Assembly: GCF_030811855.1 (NCBI RefSeq)
Contig: NZ_JAUSRN010000003.1
Location: 186,001 to 250,000 of the forward strand
Reading direction: 5' to 3'
Origin: Variovorax paradoxus
GTDB taxonomy: Bacteria; Pseudomonadota; Gammaproteobacteria; Burkholderiales; Burkholderiaceae_C
Length of the DNA: 64,000 nucleotides
The first letter of the stretch is position 1; each line of letters starts with the position of its first letter. The notes below the pieces were generated by a model, which had not been told where the DNA came from, did no database searches, and worked only from the letters and a program-made list of their open reading frames with translations. The position numbers and the translations under genes were made by a program. Shown in pieces: positions 43,443 through 53,840 of this stretch.

Positions 43443-44936
43443 TCAGCTCCAGGAGAGCGCGGCAATGTCGTTGACGAAGATTGGCGTGTCTTTCCAGAGC
43501 CCGCGCAGGTTGCGCGCCGCCACCGTGATGAACTGCGGCTGGTACAGGAATACATTGGCCGCGTCCTCGGCCAGGAGGCGCTGCGCATCGCCCAGGTAGC
43601 GCAGCCGATCAGCGGTGCGCGCGCTGTTGCGCGCCTTGTCGAACAGCTCGTTGAACCTGGCCGACTGGTAGCCCCAGTAGTACTCGGGCTTGGTGTAGTT
43701 CACGAGGTCGAAGGGCTCGACGTGCAGGATGAGAGAAAGGTCGTAGTTCTTGTTGCCGTAGGTGCCGCTGATCCACTGGGCCCACTCGACGTTCTGGATC
43801 TTTGCGACGATGCCCACCTTGGCCAGCTGCGCGGCGATGAGCTCGCCGCCCTGCCGCGCATAGGGCGGCGGTGGGAGCACGAAGTCGAGTTCGAGCGGCG
43901 TCTTCACGCCGGCCTCGGCAAGCAGCAGCTTCGCATTCTCGACGTTGAACGGGTTGATGCCTGTCGTGTCGACATAGCCCGGCGCGCCGGGCACATAGTG
44001 GCTGCCGATGGCGACGCCGCGGCCATCCGCGGCGGCTTCAATCACCGCCTTGCGGTCGATGGCGGCGGCAATCGCGCGACGCACGCGAACATCGTCGAGC
44101 GGCTTGCGCCTGTTGTTGATGGCAAGGATGGTCTTGCCGCGCGAGGCATTGAAAACCACCTGGAAGCGCTTGTCGTTCTGGAACTGCGGCAGACTGCGTG
44201 ACACCGAGGCGTGCGGAAACAGGTCGACATCGCCCGAGAGCAGCGCCGTCGTCTGCGCGGCCGGTTCGGAGATGAAGCGGAAGCTCGCCTTGCGGATCTG
44301 CACCGTGTCGGCGTTGCGCCAGCCCTCCCACTTGGCGAGTACGATGGCCGAGCCCTTGGCCCAGTTGTCGAGCTTGTAGGGGCCGGTGCCGACCGGCTTG
44401 GTGGCATTCGACTCCACAGTCTTCGGCTCAACCATGATGGCGGAGGCCTGGCCCAAGAGGAAGAGCAGTTCGGGCTCGATCTCCTTGTTGATCAGCACCA
44501 CAGTATGTTCGTCGACCACCTGCGCCGCGATGTTGGTGAAGGTGCGCTTGTCCTTGTTGGTGCTGTTGGCTGCGGCGGCGCGGTCGAACGAGAACTTCAC
44601 CGTGTTGGCGTTGAACGGTTCGCCGTTCTGGAACTTGACGCCGCGCTTCAGCTTGAAGGTGTAGGTCCTGAGATCGGGCGAGATTTCCCAGCTCTCGGCC
44701 AGCAGCGGCGTCACGCTGCCGTCGGAGTTGATCTTGGTGAGTGTTTCGAAGACGTTGTAGAGCACCACCTCCGCAATCTCGGCACCTGCCTTGACCGTAG
44801 GGTCGAGGCCCGTGGGCTCCAGCGTGAGCGCCAGCACCAGCGCGTCCTTTTTTCGCTGCGCCAATGCAATCGTCGGCAGCGCGACGGGGGCCAGGGCCGC
44901 GGCGCCGGTGGCAAGCAGGGTGCGTCGTTTGAGCAT
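43443..44936 (-). CDS. Peptide-type ABC transporter substrate-binding protein (first copy)
   Basis: 497-residue SBP_bac_5 family protein with signal KRRTLLATGAAALAPVALP. Same architecture as the downstream copy; the two share motifs such as WAQWISGTYGNKNYDL versus WAQWLSGTYGNKDYDL and end FVNDIAALSWS versus FVNDLSALSWG. Tandem duplication within one operon suggests broadened substrate range. The 204-bp gap between the copies (43239-43442) shows no gene. Confidence 0.92.
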   Translation of the reverse strand: MLKRRTLLATGAAALAPVALPTIALAQRKKDALVLALTLEPTGLDPTVKAGAEIAEVVLYNVFETLTKINSDGSVTPLLAESWEISPDLRTYTFKLKRGVKFQNGEPFNANTVKFSFDRAAAANSTNKDKRTFTNIAAQVVDEHTVVLINKEIEPELLFLLGQASAIMVEPKTVESNATKPVGTGPYKLDNWAKGSAIVLAKWEGWRNADTVQIRKASFRFISEPAAQTTALLSGDVDLFPHASVSRSLPQFQNDKRFQVVFNASRGKTILAINNRRKPLDDVRVRRAIAAAIDRKAVIEAAADGRGVAIGSHYVPGAPGYVDTTGINPFNVENAKLLLAEAGVKTPLELDFVLPPPPYARQGGELIAAQLAKVGIVAKIQNVEWAQWISGTYGNKNYDLSLILHVEPFDLVNYTKPEYYWGYQSARFNELFDKARNSARTADRLRYLGDAQRLLAEDAANVFLYQPQFITVAARNLRGLWKDTPIFVNDIAALSWS

Positions 44937-45075
44937 GAAGCGATGTCCTCGGAACAGGGGGCAGGCATCTTCAGCGACACGGCGACGGGGCGCAACCAGA
45001 TGCTTATGACGCACTCATCCTAGAGCTGCTCCGCGACGCTTCGATGTCATCAGGCCATGGCCTGCCTGAAGAGAC

Positions 45076-45902
45076 TCAGGCCGCCAGCAGCGTGCCGCCG
45101 GTGGGTGTGCGCGGCACCGCGTCGAGCAGCGTGCGCGTGTACGGATGCTGCGCATTGCGGAACAGCTCGCCAGGCGGGCCCTGCTCGACGATCTTGCCTT
45201 TCCACACCACGCAGACCTCGTCGCACAGGTGGTTCACCACGGCGAGGTCGTGGCTGATGAGCAGGTAGCTGATGCCGAACTGCTGCTGCAGGTCCTGCAT
45301 GAGGTTAAGCACCTGGGCCTGCACCGACACGTCGAGCGCGCTCACGGGTTCGTCGGCCACGATGAGCTTGGGGCGCGTGATGAGCGCGCGTGCAATCGCG
45401 ATGCGCTGGCGTTGCCCGCCAGAGAATTCGTGTGGGTACTTGTCCATGTCGGTGGTGCGCAAGCCCACGGCCGCCAGCGCCTCCGAGGCGCGCTCGCGCT
45501 GCACGGCACGGCTTGTCTCGGCCAGCGCCTCGAGCGGCTCGGCCACGATGCGCGCCACGGTCTGGCGCGGATCGAGCGAGCCGTAGGGGTCCTGGAACAC
45601 CATCTGGAAGTCGCGCCGTGCCACGCGGAGTTCGCTCCGGGGCAGCTGGTGCAGGTCGCGGCCCAGCATGCGCACGCTGCCCGACGTCGGGGTGTCGAGC
45701 GCCATCACCAGGCGAGCGATGGTCGACTTGCCCGAGCCCGATTCGCCGACGATGCCCAGGCTGCGGCCGGCCGCGACCTTGAAGCTGACGCCGTTGAGCG
45801 CCTTCACGGTCGGCGGCGGGCCGAAGAGTTTTTCGCGCGGCAGTGCGTAGTGGCGAACGAGGTCCGTCACCTCGAGCAGGGGCTGGTTGCTGGTAGGGTG
45901 GC

Positions 45903-45906
<4 letters not shown>
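45076..45906 (-). CDS. Peptide-type ABC transporter ATP-binding protein, DppF-like
   Basis: 276-residue ATPase. Walker A GESGSGKS (54-61), signature [12 protein letters not shown] and Walker B LIVADEPVSALD are present. The C-terminus has the oligopeptide transporter extension with AQHPYTRTLL. It pairs with the DppD-like ATPase, whose stop overlaps its start by 4 nt. A perfect palindrome CAGGCCATGGCCTG (45051-45064) lies just beyond its stop in the 139-bp gap before the binding-protein gene. Confidence 0.93.
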
Positions 45907-46892
<986 letters not shown>

Positions 46893-46897
46893 ATCGC

Positions 46898-47773
46898 TTA
46901 TCGGGCGCGCGCAAGGCGCGGGTCGAGCAGGTCGCGCAGCCCGTCGCCGAGCAGGTTGAGGCCCAGCACCGCCATCGCGATGGCCATGCCGGGAAACACC
47001 GCGAGCAGCGGCGACTGGAACATCATCGTCTGCGCCTCGCTGAGCATCCGGCCCCACGAGGGCTGCGGCGGCTGCGTGCCCAGTCCGAGGTAGGAGAGGG
47101 CGGCCTCGGCCAGGATGGCAATCGCGAAGCGGATGGTGATCTGCACGATCAGCACGGCCGAGATGTTGGGCAGCACGTGCTGCATCGTGATGGCGAACGA
47201 GCCCTTGCCGCAGGCGCGCGCGGCGGCCACGTATTCGCGCGACCAGATGGCGTTGGCTGACGCCCGCGTGATTCGCGCAAACGTCGGGATGTTGTAGATG
47301 CCGATCGCGATGATCGCGTTGACGATGCCGGCGCCGAACACGGCCGTCATCATGATGGCCGACAGAATGGCCGGGAAGGCGAGCGAAAAGTCGGTGAGCC
47401 GCATGATCGCTTCCTCGACCCAGCCGCGGCGCGCCGCGGCAAGCAGGCCCAGCGCCGTGCCGACGACAAGGCCGATGCCCACCGCGATCACGCCCACCAG
47501 GATGGATGCGCGCGCGCCCACCAGCAGCAGCGAGGCGACGTCGCGCCCGTAGGTGTCGGTGCCCAACCAATGAGAGCCCGACGGCGGCTTGAGCTTGCTG
47601 GCCATGTCCATCTCGTAGGGCGACCAGGGTGTCCACACCAGCGAAACGAAGGCGGCCAGTAGAAGGAGCAGCGTCAGCGCGCCGCCGAGCACGAAGCTGC
47701 GGTGCCGTAGCGCTCGGCGCCAGAAGCCCGGCACCTTGAGCGCCGCTGCGCTCGAAACGGTCATCGCCGTCAT
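46898..47773 (-). CDS. Peptide-type ABC transporter permease, DppC-like
   Basis: 291-residue permease with about six membrane helices. The N-terminal cytoplasmic part and WLGTDTYGRDVASLLLVGARASI match DppC/OppC; the EAA loop is EYVAAARACGKGSFAITMQHVLPN. The start overlaps the stop of the DppB-like gene by 4 nt. It should form a heterodimeric channel with that subunit. Confidence 0.93.
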   Translation of the reverse strand: MTAMTVSSAAALKVPGFWRRALRHRSFVLGGALTLLLLLAAFVSLVWTPWSPYEMDMASKLKPPSGSHWLGTDTYGRDVASLLLVGARASILVGVIAVGIGLVVGTALGLLAAARRGWVEEAIMRLTDFSLAFPAILSAIMMTAVFGAGIVNAIIAIGIYNIPTFARITRASANAIWSREYVAAARACGKGSFAITMQHVLPNISAVLIVQITIRFAIAILAEAALSYLGLGTQPPQPSWGRMLSEAQTMMFQSPLLAVFPGMAIAMAVLGLNLLGDGLRDLLDPRLARAR

Positions 47774-48720
47774 ATGTCGCTTGCCTTGATGCGCGGGTCG
47801 ATCACGGCGTAGAGCACGTCGACCACGAAGTTCACGATGACCACCAGCGCCGCGAGCAGCATCACGCAATTGCGCACCACGATCAGGTCGCGGTTGCTGA
47901 TGGCTTGGAAGATCAGCCGGCCGAGGCCCGGCAGGTAGAACACGTTTTCCACCACGATGGTGCCGGCCAGCAGTTCGGAAAACTGCATGCCCATGACCGT
48001 GACCACTGGAATCATCGCGTTGCGCAGCACGTGGGTCCAAAGCACCGCACGCTGCGAAACGCCCTTGGCGCGCGCGGTGCGAACGAAGTCTTCCCGCATC
48101 ACTTCGAGCACCGCCGAGCGCGTGATGCGCGCGAGGATCGCGGCCTGCACCACCGCCAGCGACAGGGCCGGCAGCAGCAGTGACTTGATGCCCGCGAAGA
48201 TGCCTTCGCTCCAGCCCTCGAAGCCGCCGGCCGAGAACCACTGCAGCTGAACCGAGAACACCAGGATCAGCAGAATGGCGAACCAGAAATTGGGAATGGC
48301 GATGCCCACCTGCGTGAGGCCCATCAGGCCCACGTCGCCGAGCTTGTTGTGGCGCGCGGCGGCAGTCACGCCCACCAACAGCGCGAGCACCGTGGTCAAG
48401 GCCATCGCGAGCAGCGCGAGCGGTACGGTGAGCGCGAGCCGCTCCAGGATCAGGTCGAGCACCGGCGAGCTGTAGGCGTAGCTGTCGCCCAGGTTGCCCG
48501 TCAAAAGGCCGGCAATCCAGTGCCAATAGCGGGTGCAGGCGGGCTGGTCGAGGCCGAGCTTGGTGGCGAGGGCGGCCACCGCCTCAGGCGCTGCGTCGGG
48601 CCCCATGAGCATCTGCGCGGCATTGCCGGGCAGGATCTCCAGGACGAGGAAGACTATGACCGAAGCGCCGATCAACGTGGCGATCAGCGTGGTGAGGCGC
48701 TTGAGAATGAACAGGCTCAT
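47770..48720 (-). CDS. Peptide-type ABC transporter permease, DppB-like
   Basis: 316-residue permease, first gene of the leftward transporter operon. It begins MSLFILKRLTTLIATLIGASV and carries the EAA loop EDFVRTARAKGVSQRAVLWTHVLRN. About six helices are apparent. Order permease-permease-ATPase-ATPase-two binding proteins-amidase is on one strand. It is divergent from the ferredoxin gene, 62 bp away. Confidence 0.93.
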   Translation of the reverse strand: MSLFILKRLTTLIATLIGASVIVFLVLEILPGNAAQMLMGPDAAPEAVAALATKLGLDQPACTRYWHWIAGLLTGNLGDSYAYSSPVLDLILERLALTVPLALLAMALTTVLALLVGVTAAARHNKLGDVGLMGLTQVGIAIPNFWFAILLILVFSVQLQWFSAGGFEGWSEGIFAGIKSLLLPALSLAVVQAAILARITRSAVLEVMREDFVRTARAKGVSQRAVLWTHVLRNAMIPVVTVMGMQFSELLAGTIVVENVFYLPGLGRLIFQAISNRDLIVVRNCVMLLAALVVIVNFVVDVLYAVIDPRIKASDI

Positions 48721-48776
48721 AGGGCGGGGCGCAGCATAACCCGACTCCTGCAACAAGCGTGCCTTGTTCGCGATAA

Positions 48777-49586
<810 letters not shown>

Positions 49587-49637
49587 TTCTTTTTCTCTCC
49601 CTTTTCTCTCGCTCTCCCGCGCACTGGGGCCGGCTGA

Positions 49638-50270
49638 CTAGGGGGCGGCGGGCGCGCCTCCATCGCCGGGCTCTCGCCGCGGCGGTTTGGGCCGGGGCGG
49701 TTTGCTCGTGTGAATGATCAGGGTGGCTTTTTCCATCTCGCCCGCCACCAGTGCGGGTGCCGCGTGCAGGGTGCGCGCAATGGCGTCTTCGATGGCTTCG
49801 CGCTGCTCCTTCAGCGGCTTCTTGAGCACCCAGTTGATGACCTCCGACTTCACGCCAGGATGGCCGATGCCCAAGCGCAGGCGCCAGTAGTCGCCGGTGC
49901 CCAGCTGTGCGTGGATGTCGCGCAGGCCGTTGTGGCCGGCATGGCTCCCGCCGAATTTGAGCTTGGCCTGGCCGGGCACCACGTCGAGCTCGTCGTGCAC
50001 CACGAGGATTTCTTCGGGCGCAATCTTGAAGAACCGTGCAAGCGCGCCCACCGATTTTCCCGACAGGTTCATGAAGGTCTGCGGCTCCAGGAGCCAAACG
50101 CTTTGCCCGTTGATGTTCGCGCGTGCCGCGAGGCCGTGATAGCTGCGCTCGGGCGCGAGATTGAGTTTCCAGTCGCGCGCCAGGGCGTCGATCCACCAGA
50201 AGCCTGCGTTGTGCCGGGTGGCTTCGTATTCAGGACCCGGGTTACCGAGGCCGACAAACAACTTGATCAT
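49638..50270 (-). CDS. pth: Peptidyl-tRNA hydrolase
   Basis: 210-residue Pth that recycles peptidyl-t[24 protein letters not shown] has the catalytic His20; [12 protein letters not shown] and [14 protein letters not shown] are conserved. A proline/arginine-rich tail ([14 protein letters not shown]) extends beyond the usual end near residue 190. It lies downstream of ctc/rplY, the usual order, across a terminator-like hairpin. Confidence 0.95.
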   Translation of the reverse strand: MIKLFVGLGNPGPEYEATRHNAGFWWIDALARDWKLNLAPERSYHGLAARANINGQSVWLLEPQTFMNLSGKSVGALARFFKIAPEEILVVHDELDVVPGQAKLKFGGSHAGHNGLRDIHAQLGTGDYWRLRLGIGHPGVKSEVINWVLKKPLKEQREAIEDAIARTLHAAPALVAGEMEKATLIIHTSKPPRPKPPRREPGDGGAPAAP

Positions 50271-50297
50271 GAGGGGAATTATCTCGCCGGCCCCAAA

Positions 50298-50328
50298 GCA
50301 AAAGGCCCGCACGAGGCGGGCCTTTTGC
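50298..50328 (-). terminator. Stem-loop between ctc and pth
   Basis: GCAAAAGGCCCGC / GCGGGCCTTTTGC with a 5-base loop lies just after the ctc stop codon. On the minus strand the stem contains a T tract but is not followed by a long free U run, so it may attenuate rather than stop transcription into pth. Confidence 0.65.
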
Positions 50329-50344
50329 AGGGACGCGAAGGAAA

Positions 50345-51016
50345 TTACTTCTTCGCGGCGGGCTTTGCGGTCTTGGCGGCAGGCTTGCCGTTGGCAGCCG
50401 GTGCGGCGCCTTCGGCTGGTGCGGCGCCTTCAGCGGCAGCTGCCGGCTCTTCGGCGACCAGCGGCGGCACGGCCGACACGACGACCGGGTTCAGCTTGCC
50501 GTGGCTCACGAACTTCACGCCCTTGGGCAGCTTGATGTCGTTGACGTGCAGCGTGGCGTTCTTCTTCAGGCCGGAGAGATCGATCTCGATGAACTCGGGC
50601 AGGTCGGTCGGCAGGCAGCTGATTTCGAGCTCGGTCATCACGTGGTTCACGAGATTGTGGTCGAGCTTGACGGCGTCGGACTCTTCTTCACCCTTGAAGT
50701 GGAGCGGCACCTTCATGTGCAGGCGGGTCTTGGCGTCGACGCGTTGGAAGTCGATGTGTTGCACCAGCTGACGGAACGGGTGGTACTGCACGTCGCGCAG
50801 CAAAACCTTGCTGGTGGCGCCGCCGAGTTCCATTTCGAGGATCGACGAGTGGAAGGCTTCCTTCTTGAGGGCGTGCCACAGCGCGTTGTGATCGAGCTCG
50901 ATCAGCTGGGGCTGGCCTTCACCACCGTAGACGATACCGGGCGTCTTGCCCGAGATGCGGAGACGGCGGCTCGCACCCGTGCCCTGCTTTGCGCGCTCAA
51001 AAGCGACGAATTTCAT
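50345..51016 (-). CDS. rplY: 50S ribosomal protein L25, general stress protein Ctc form
   Basis: 223-residue L25/Ctc. The N-terminal 5S rRNA-binding domain (about 1-95, with [10 protein letters not shown] and [15 protein letters not shown]) is followed by the TL5-type beta domain to about 185 and a low-complexity Ala/Pro/Lys tail. The two-domain form is usual in this group. It sits between prs and pth as in many proteobacteria. Confidence 0.95.
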   Translation of the reverse strand: MKFVAFERAKQGTGASRRLRISGKTPGIVYGGEGQPQLIELDHNALWHALKKEAFHSSILEMELGGATSKVLLRDVQYHPFRQLVQHIDFQRVDAKTRLHMKVPLHFKGEEESDAVKLDHNLVNHVMTELEISCLPTDLPEFIEIDLSGLKKNATLHVNDIKLPKGVKFVSHGKLNPVVVSAVPPLVAEEPAAAAEGAAPAEGAAPAANGKPAAKTAKPAAKK

Positions 51017-51113
51017 AACAACTCCTGTGAGAGTCCACCGCGACCAGTGCGACTCCGGTTCAACAAGGGCGCCGTTCCGTAAAAAAGGAAGGTGGCGCCC
51101 GCTTTTTGCTCGG

Positions 51114-52085
51114 TCAGAACAGGTTGTCCTGGTCCGAGAACAAACTCATCACCGACTCGCCCTTGGCAATGCGCTGGATCGTTTCGGCGATCAGCGGTGC
51201 CACGGAGAGTTGGCGGACCTTCCCGCACGCCAAGGCGCCGTCGGAAAGGGGAATGGTGTTGGTCACGACCACTTCGTCGAGCGCGGAGTGGGTGATGCGC
51301 TCGATGGCCGGGCCAGAGAAGATCGGGTGCGTGCAATAAGCGTAGACGCTCTTGGCGCCGCGCTCCTTGAGCACCTCGGCCGCTTTGACCAGCGTGCCGG
51401 CGGTGTCGATCATGTCGTCCATGATCACGCAGTTGCGGCCGTCGATCTCGCCGATCACGTTCATGACCTCGCTCACGTTGGCCTTCGGGCGGCGCTTGTC
51501 GATGATGGCGAGGTCGCAGTTGAGTTGCTTGGCCAGCGCGCGTGCACGCACCACGCCGCCAACGTCGGGCGAAACCACGATCAGGTCTTCGTAGTTCTTC
51601 TGGCGCAGGTCGCCCAAGAGCACCGGCGACGCGTAGATGTTGTCGACCGGAATGTCGAAGAAGCCCTGGATCTGGTCGGCGTGAAGGTCCATGGTGAGCA
51701 CGCGCTCGACGCCCACGGTTTCCAGCAGGTTGGCCACCACCTTGGCCGAGATCGGCACGCGGCTCGAGCGCGGGCGGCGGTCCTGGCGGGCATAGCCGTA
51801 ATAGGGAATCACCGCGCTGATCCGCTCGGCCGATGCGCGCTTGAGCGCGTCGACCATGATCAGCAGTTCCATCAGGTTCTCGTTGGTCGGTGCGCAGGTC
51901 GACTGCACCACGAACACGTCGCGCGCCCGCACGTTCTGGTTGATCTCGACGGTGACTTCACCGTCGGAGAAGCGACCCACGCGTGCGGCACCCAGCGAGG
52001 TGCCGAGGTTGTGCGCGATTTCCGCGGCCAGGCCAGGATTGGCGTTACCGGTGAAAACCATGAAATCAGGGTGATTAGCCTGCAT
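51114..52085 (-). CDS. prs: Ribose-phosphate pyrophosphokinase
   Basis: 323-residue PRPP synthetase. It has [12 protein letters not shown] at the start, the ATP-binding [21 protein letters not shown], the flexible loop [18 protein letters not shown] and the PRPP loop [10 protein letters not shown]. It makes PRPP from ribose-5-phosphate and ATP for nucleotide, histidine and NAD synthesis. The start at 52085 gives the normal length. The upstream 202 bp contain a hairpin array and tRNA-Gln. Confidence 0.96.
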   Translation of the reverse strand: MQANHPDFMVFTGNANPGLAAEIAHNLGTSLGAARVGRFSDGEVTVEINQNVRARDVFVVQSTCAPTNENLMELLIMVDALKRASAERISAVIPYYGYARQDRRPRSSRVPISAKVVANLLETVGVERVLTMDLHADQIQGFFDIPVDNIYASPVLLGDLRQKNYEDLIVVSPDVGGVVRARALAKQLNCDLAIIDKRRPKANVSEVMNVIGEIDGRNCVIMDDMIDTAGTLVKAAEVLKERGAKSVYAYCTHPIFSGPAIERITHSALDEVVVTNTIPLSDGALACGKVRQLSVAPLIAETIQRIAKGESVMSLFSDQDNLF

Positions 52086-52168
52086 GAGCGCGTCCCGGCA
52101 GTGCGAATTGGCTTTTAGGAAGCCGCCAAAGAGTTTGAGTCGTGGCGACCCAGGGGCCGCCAATTATT

Positions 52169-52275
52169 GCAGCGGGTGGGCTGCAAAAGAAGCACTGCGG
52201 CCGGTGGGCCGCAGTTTGAAGCGCTGCGGCGGTTAAACCGCAGCCTGAAGAGCGCTGCGGCGGGTGAGACCGCAG
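52169..52275. repeat. Array of four related stem-loops between tRNA-Gln and prs
   Basis: Four short inverted repeats follow one another: 52169-52184 (GCAG/CTGC), 52195-52214 (CTGCGGCC/GGCCGCAG), 52224-52243 (CTGCGG/CCGCAG) and 52255-52275 (CTGCGG/CCGCAG). They are separated by similar linkers such as CCTGAAGAGCG, with a period of about 26-31 bp. Loops vary while stems are kept. They would be transcribed in the prs leader if tRNA-Gln and prs share a transcript. Confidence 0.8.
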
Positions 52276-52287
52276 CCTGAAAAGATT

Positions 52288-52364
52288 TGGCAGGGGAGAA
52301 AGGATTCGAACCTTTGCATGCTGGAATCAAAATCCAGTGCCTTAACCAACTTGGCGACTCCCCT
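52288..52364 (-). tRNA. tRNA-Gln (anticodon UUG)
   Basis: 77-nt tRNA including an encoded CCA. The acceptor stem AGGGGAG pairs with CTCCCCT, the anticodon arm is CTGGA-TTTTGAT-TCCAG giving anticodon TTG, and the T arm contains GGTTCGAATCC. It lies between ispE and prs on the minus strand. The 67-bp gap on its 5' side has a TATAAC (minus strand, 52394-52399) that could be its -10 box. Confidence 0.96.
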
Positions 52365-52431
52365 ACACGGGTCGATGGTTTTCACCATCAACCGTTATAT
52401 GTCGCATCGGACCTTAACGATCCGATCATCT

Positions 52432-53322
52432 TCAGGTCGCCCATCCCCAAAGTGGATGAACGGCCAAATTGCTGCATTGACGAACCTGCCAGCCCGCTGG
52501 GGCTTTGGCCAGTTCCGCTTTTTGCGGCCCTTGCGGCATTTTCGCGAATACCGAACTTCCGGAGCCGGTCATCCGGGCTTTCAGTCCTTGGGCGCCGAGC
52601 CATTCGATGGCGTCGGAGACCGCGGGGCAAAGCCGCTCTGCAACCGGCTGCAGGTCGTTGTGGCCGAAGTCGAAAACCTTGAAAGCGCTGCTTTCTGGGT
52701 CTTGGGCTTCAAGCTGTTCGCTATCTGCAGCAAAGCCCGAGATTATAGCAACAGGAGTTGCGCGTTGAAGCTCCGGCGCAGAAAAAATTAGCCGGGTGTC
52801 GAGTCCCTCGGGTGGCTTGACCACCACGAACCTTGCAGAAGGGATGTCCACAGGGGTGATTTTTTCGCCGATTCCCTCAACCCACGCGTTGCGCCCGCCG
52901 AGGAAAAACGGCACGTCGGCGCCCAGTTTCACGCCAATTTCGCCCAGCCGGCTCAGGGGCAAGTCCAGCTTCCACAGCCGGTTGAGAGCCAAAAGGCAGG
53001 TCGCGGCATCGGAAGAACCGCCGCCCATGCCGGCCTGCGCCGGCACCTGCTTGGCAATGCCGATGTGGGCACCCTGGCCGGGCGCCGCATGCGCCTGAAG
53101 CGCGCGCGCCGCACGCAGGACCAGATCGTCGGGCGGCAGTTCGGTCGTCAGGTCTTCGCGGCTGAGCTGGCCGTCGTGGCGCAATTCGACGTGGAGCGTG
53201 TCGCACCAGTCGATCAGCATGAAGACCGATTGCAGCAGGTGGTAGCCGTCTTCGCGCCGGCCGGCGATGTGCAAGAAGAGGTTGAGCTTGGCCGGTGCGG
53301 GAAGGTCGTAGATCGCCTTCAT
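52432..53322 (-). CDS. ispE: 4-diphosphocytidyl-2-C-methyl-D-erythritol kinase
   Basis: 296-residue GHMP kinase of the MEP isoprenoid pathway. Lys12 in PAPAKLNLFLHI, the ATP-binding PAQAGMGGGSSDAA (94-107) and the catalytic aspartate in LGADVPFFL are present, with MTGSGSSVFA near the end. It overlaps lolB by 4 nt. The lolB-ispE-tRNA-Gln-prs order is widespread in proteobacteria. Confidence 0.95.
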   Translation of the reverse strand: MKAIYDLPAPAKLNLFLHIAGRREDGYHLLQSVFMLIDWCDTLHVELRHDGQLSREDLTTELPPDDLVLRAARALQAHAAPGQGAHIGIAKQVPAQAGMGGGSSDAATCLLALNRLWKLDLPLSRLGEIGVKLGADVPFFLGGRNAWVEGIGEKITPVDIPSARFVVVKPPEGLDTRLIFSAPELQRATPVAIISGFAADSEQLEAQDPESSAFKVFDFGHNDLQPVAERLCPAVSDAIEWLGAQGLKARMTGSGSSVFAKMPQGPQKAELAKAPAGWQVRQCSNLAVHPLWGWAT

Positions 53323-53840
53323 GACCGTTCGAACACGATGCGCAGGTCCGCCGTGGGGCTCGGAGCTTCGCGGGTGGCCTGCAGGCGGCCGTTCGCGATT
53401 TGCCCAAGGTCGGGACGCCAGCCGGGCACACGGTCGTCGCGGCCCGCAAGCCAGCCGAAGAGCGCGCCCACGGGGATCGCGGCGCCGGTGGCAGCTTCGA
53501 TCAGCGCATCGACGGATTCGTAGCGCCGAGTCTCGCTGCCATTCTTGAGCAGGGCTTCGCCCGGTGACCAGTGCAATTGGGCCAGCGTGCTGCCGATCGG
53601 GCTCGTGAGCGAGAGTTCGCCCGATTCGGGGGAGCCGCGCAATTCGAACAAGGCAGAGAAGGTTTGCACAGGCTGGCTGTCGATACGCAGCGACATGCGG
53701 CCGCTCCATGCGTCCGTGCCTTGGGGCCGCGTGCCGCTCGGGATCTGCGCGCAGCCGGCCGCGAGCAGCATTGCTGCAACGCCCGCCGCCAGCATGCTCC
53801 GGCGGCCACCATTGAGCCTGGGAGAAAGCATCGCCGTCAC
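53319..53840 (-). CDS. lolB: Outer-membrane lipoprotein insertion factor LolB
   Basis: 173-residue lipoprotein. The lipobox LAAGC places the lipidated cysteine at 30. The body has WSGRMSLRIDS and FSALFELRGSPESGELSLTSPIGSTLAQLHW, the LolB pattern. It receives lipoproteins from LolA and inserts them in the outer membrane. The start overlaps the preceding TPR gene's stop (ATGA); an internal ATG at 53831 is less coupled. Confidence 0.92.
   Translation of the reverse strand: MTAMLSPRLNGGRRSMLAAGVAAMLLAAGCAQIPSGTRPQGTDAWSGRMSLRIDSQPVQTFSALFELRGSPESGELSLTSPIGSTLAQLHWSPGEALLKNGSETRRYESVDALIEAATGAAIPVGALFGWLAGRDDRVPGWRPDLGQIANGRLQATREAPSPTADLRIVFERS

Noticed and set aside
52169..52275. CRISPR array
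   Set aside because: Only four imperfect palindromic units, no constant-length spacers and no cas genes.
52288..52364. tRNA as an integration site of a mobile element
   Set aside because: Flanks are ordinary housekeeping genes on both sides; no integrase or repeated tRNA 3' end found nearby.
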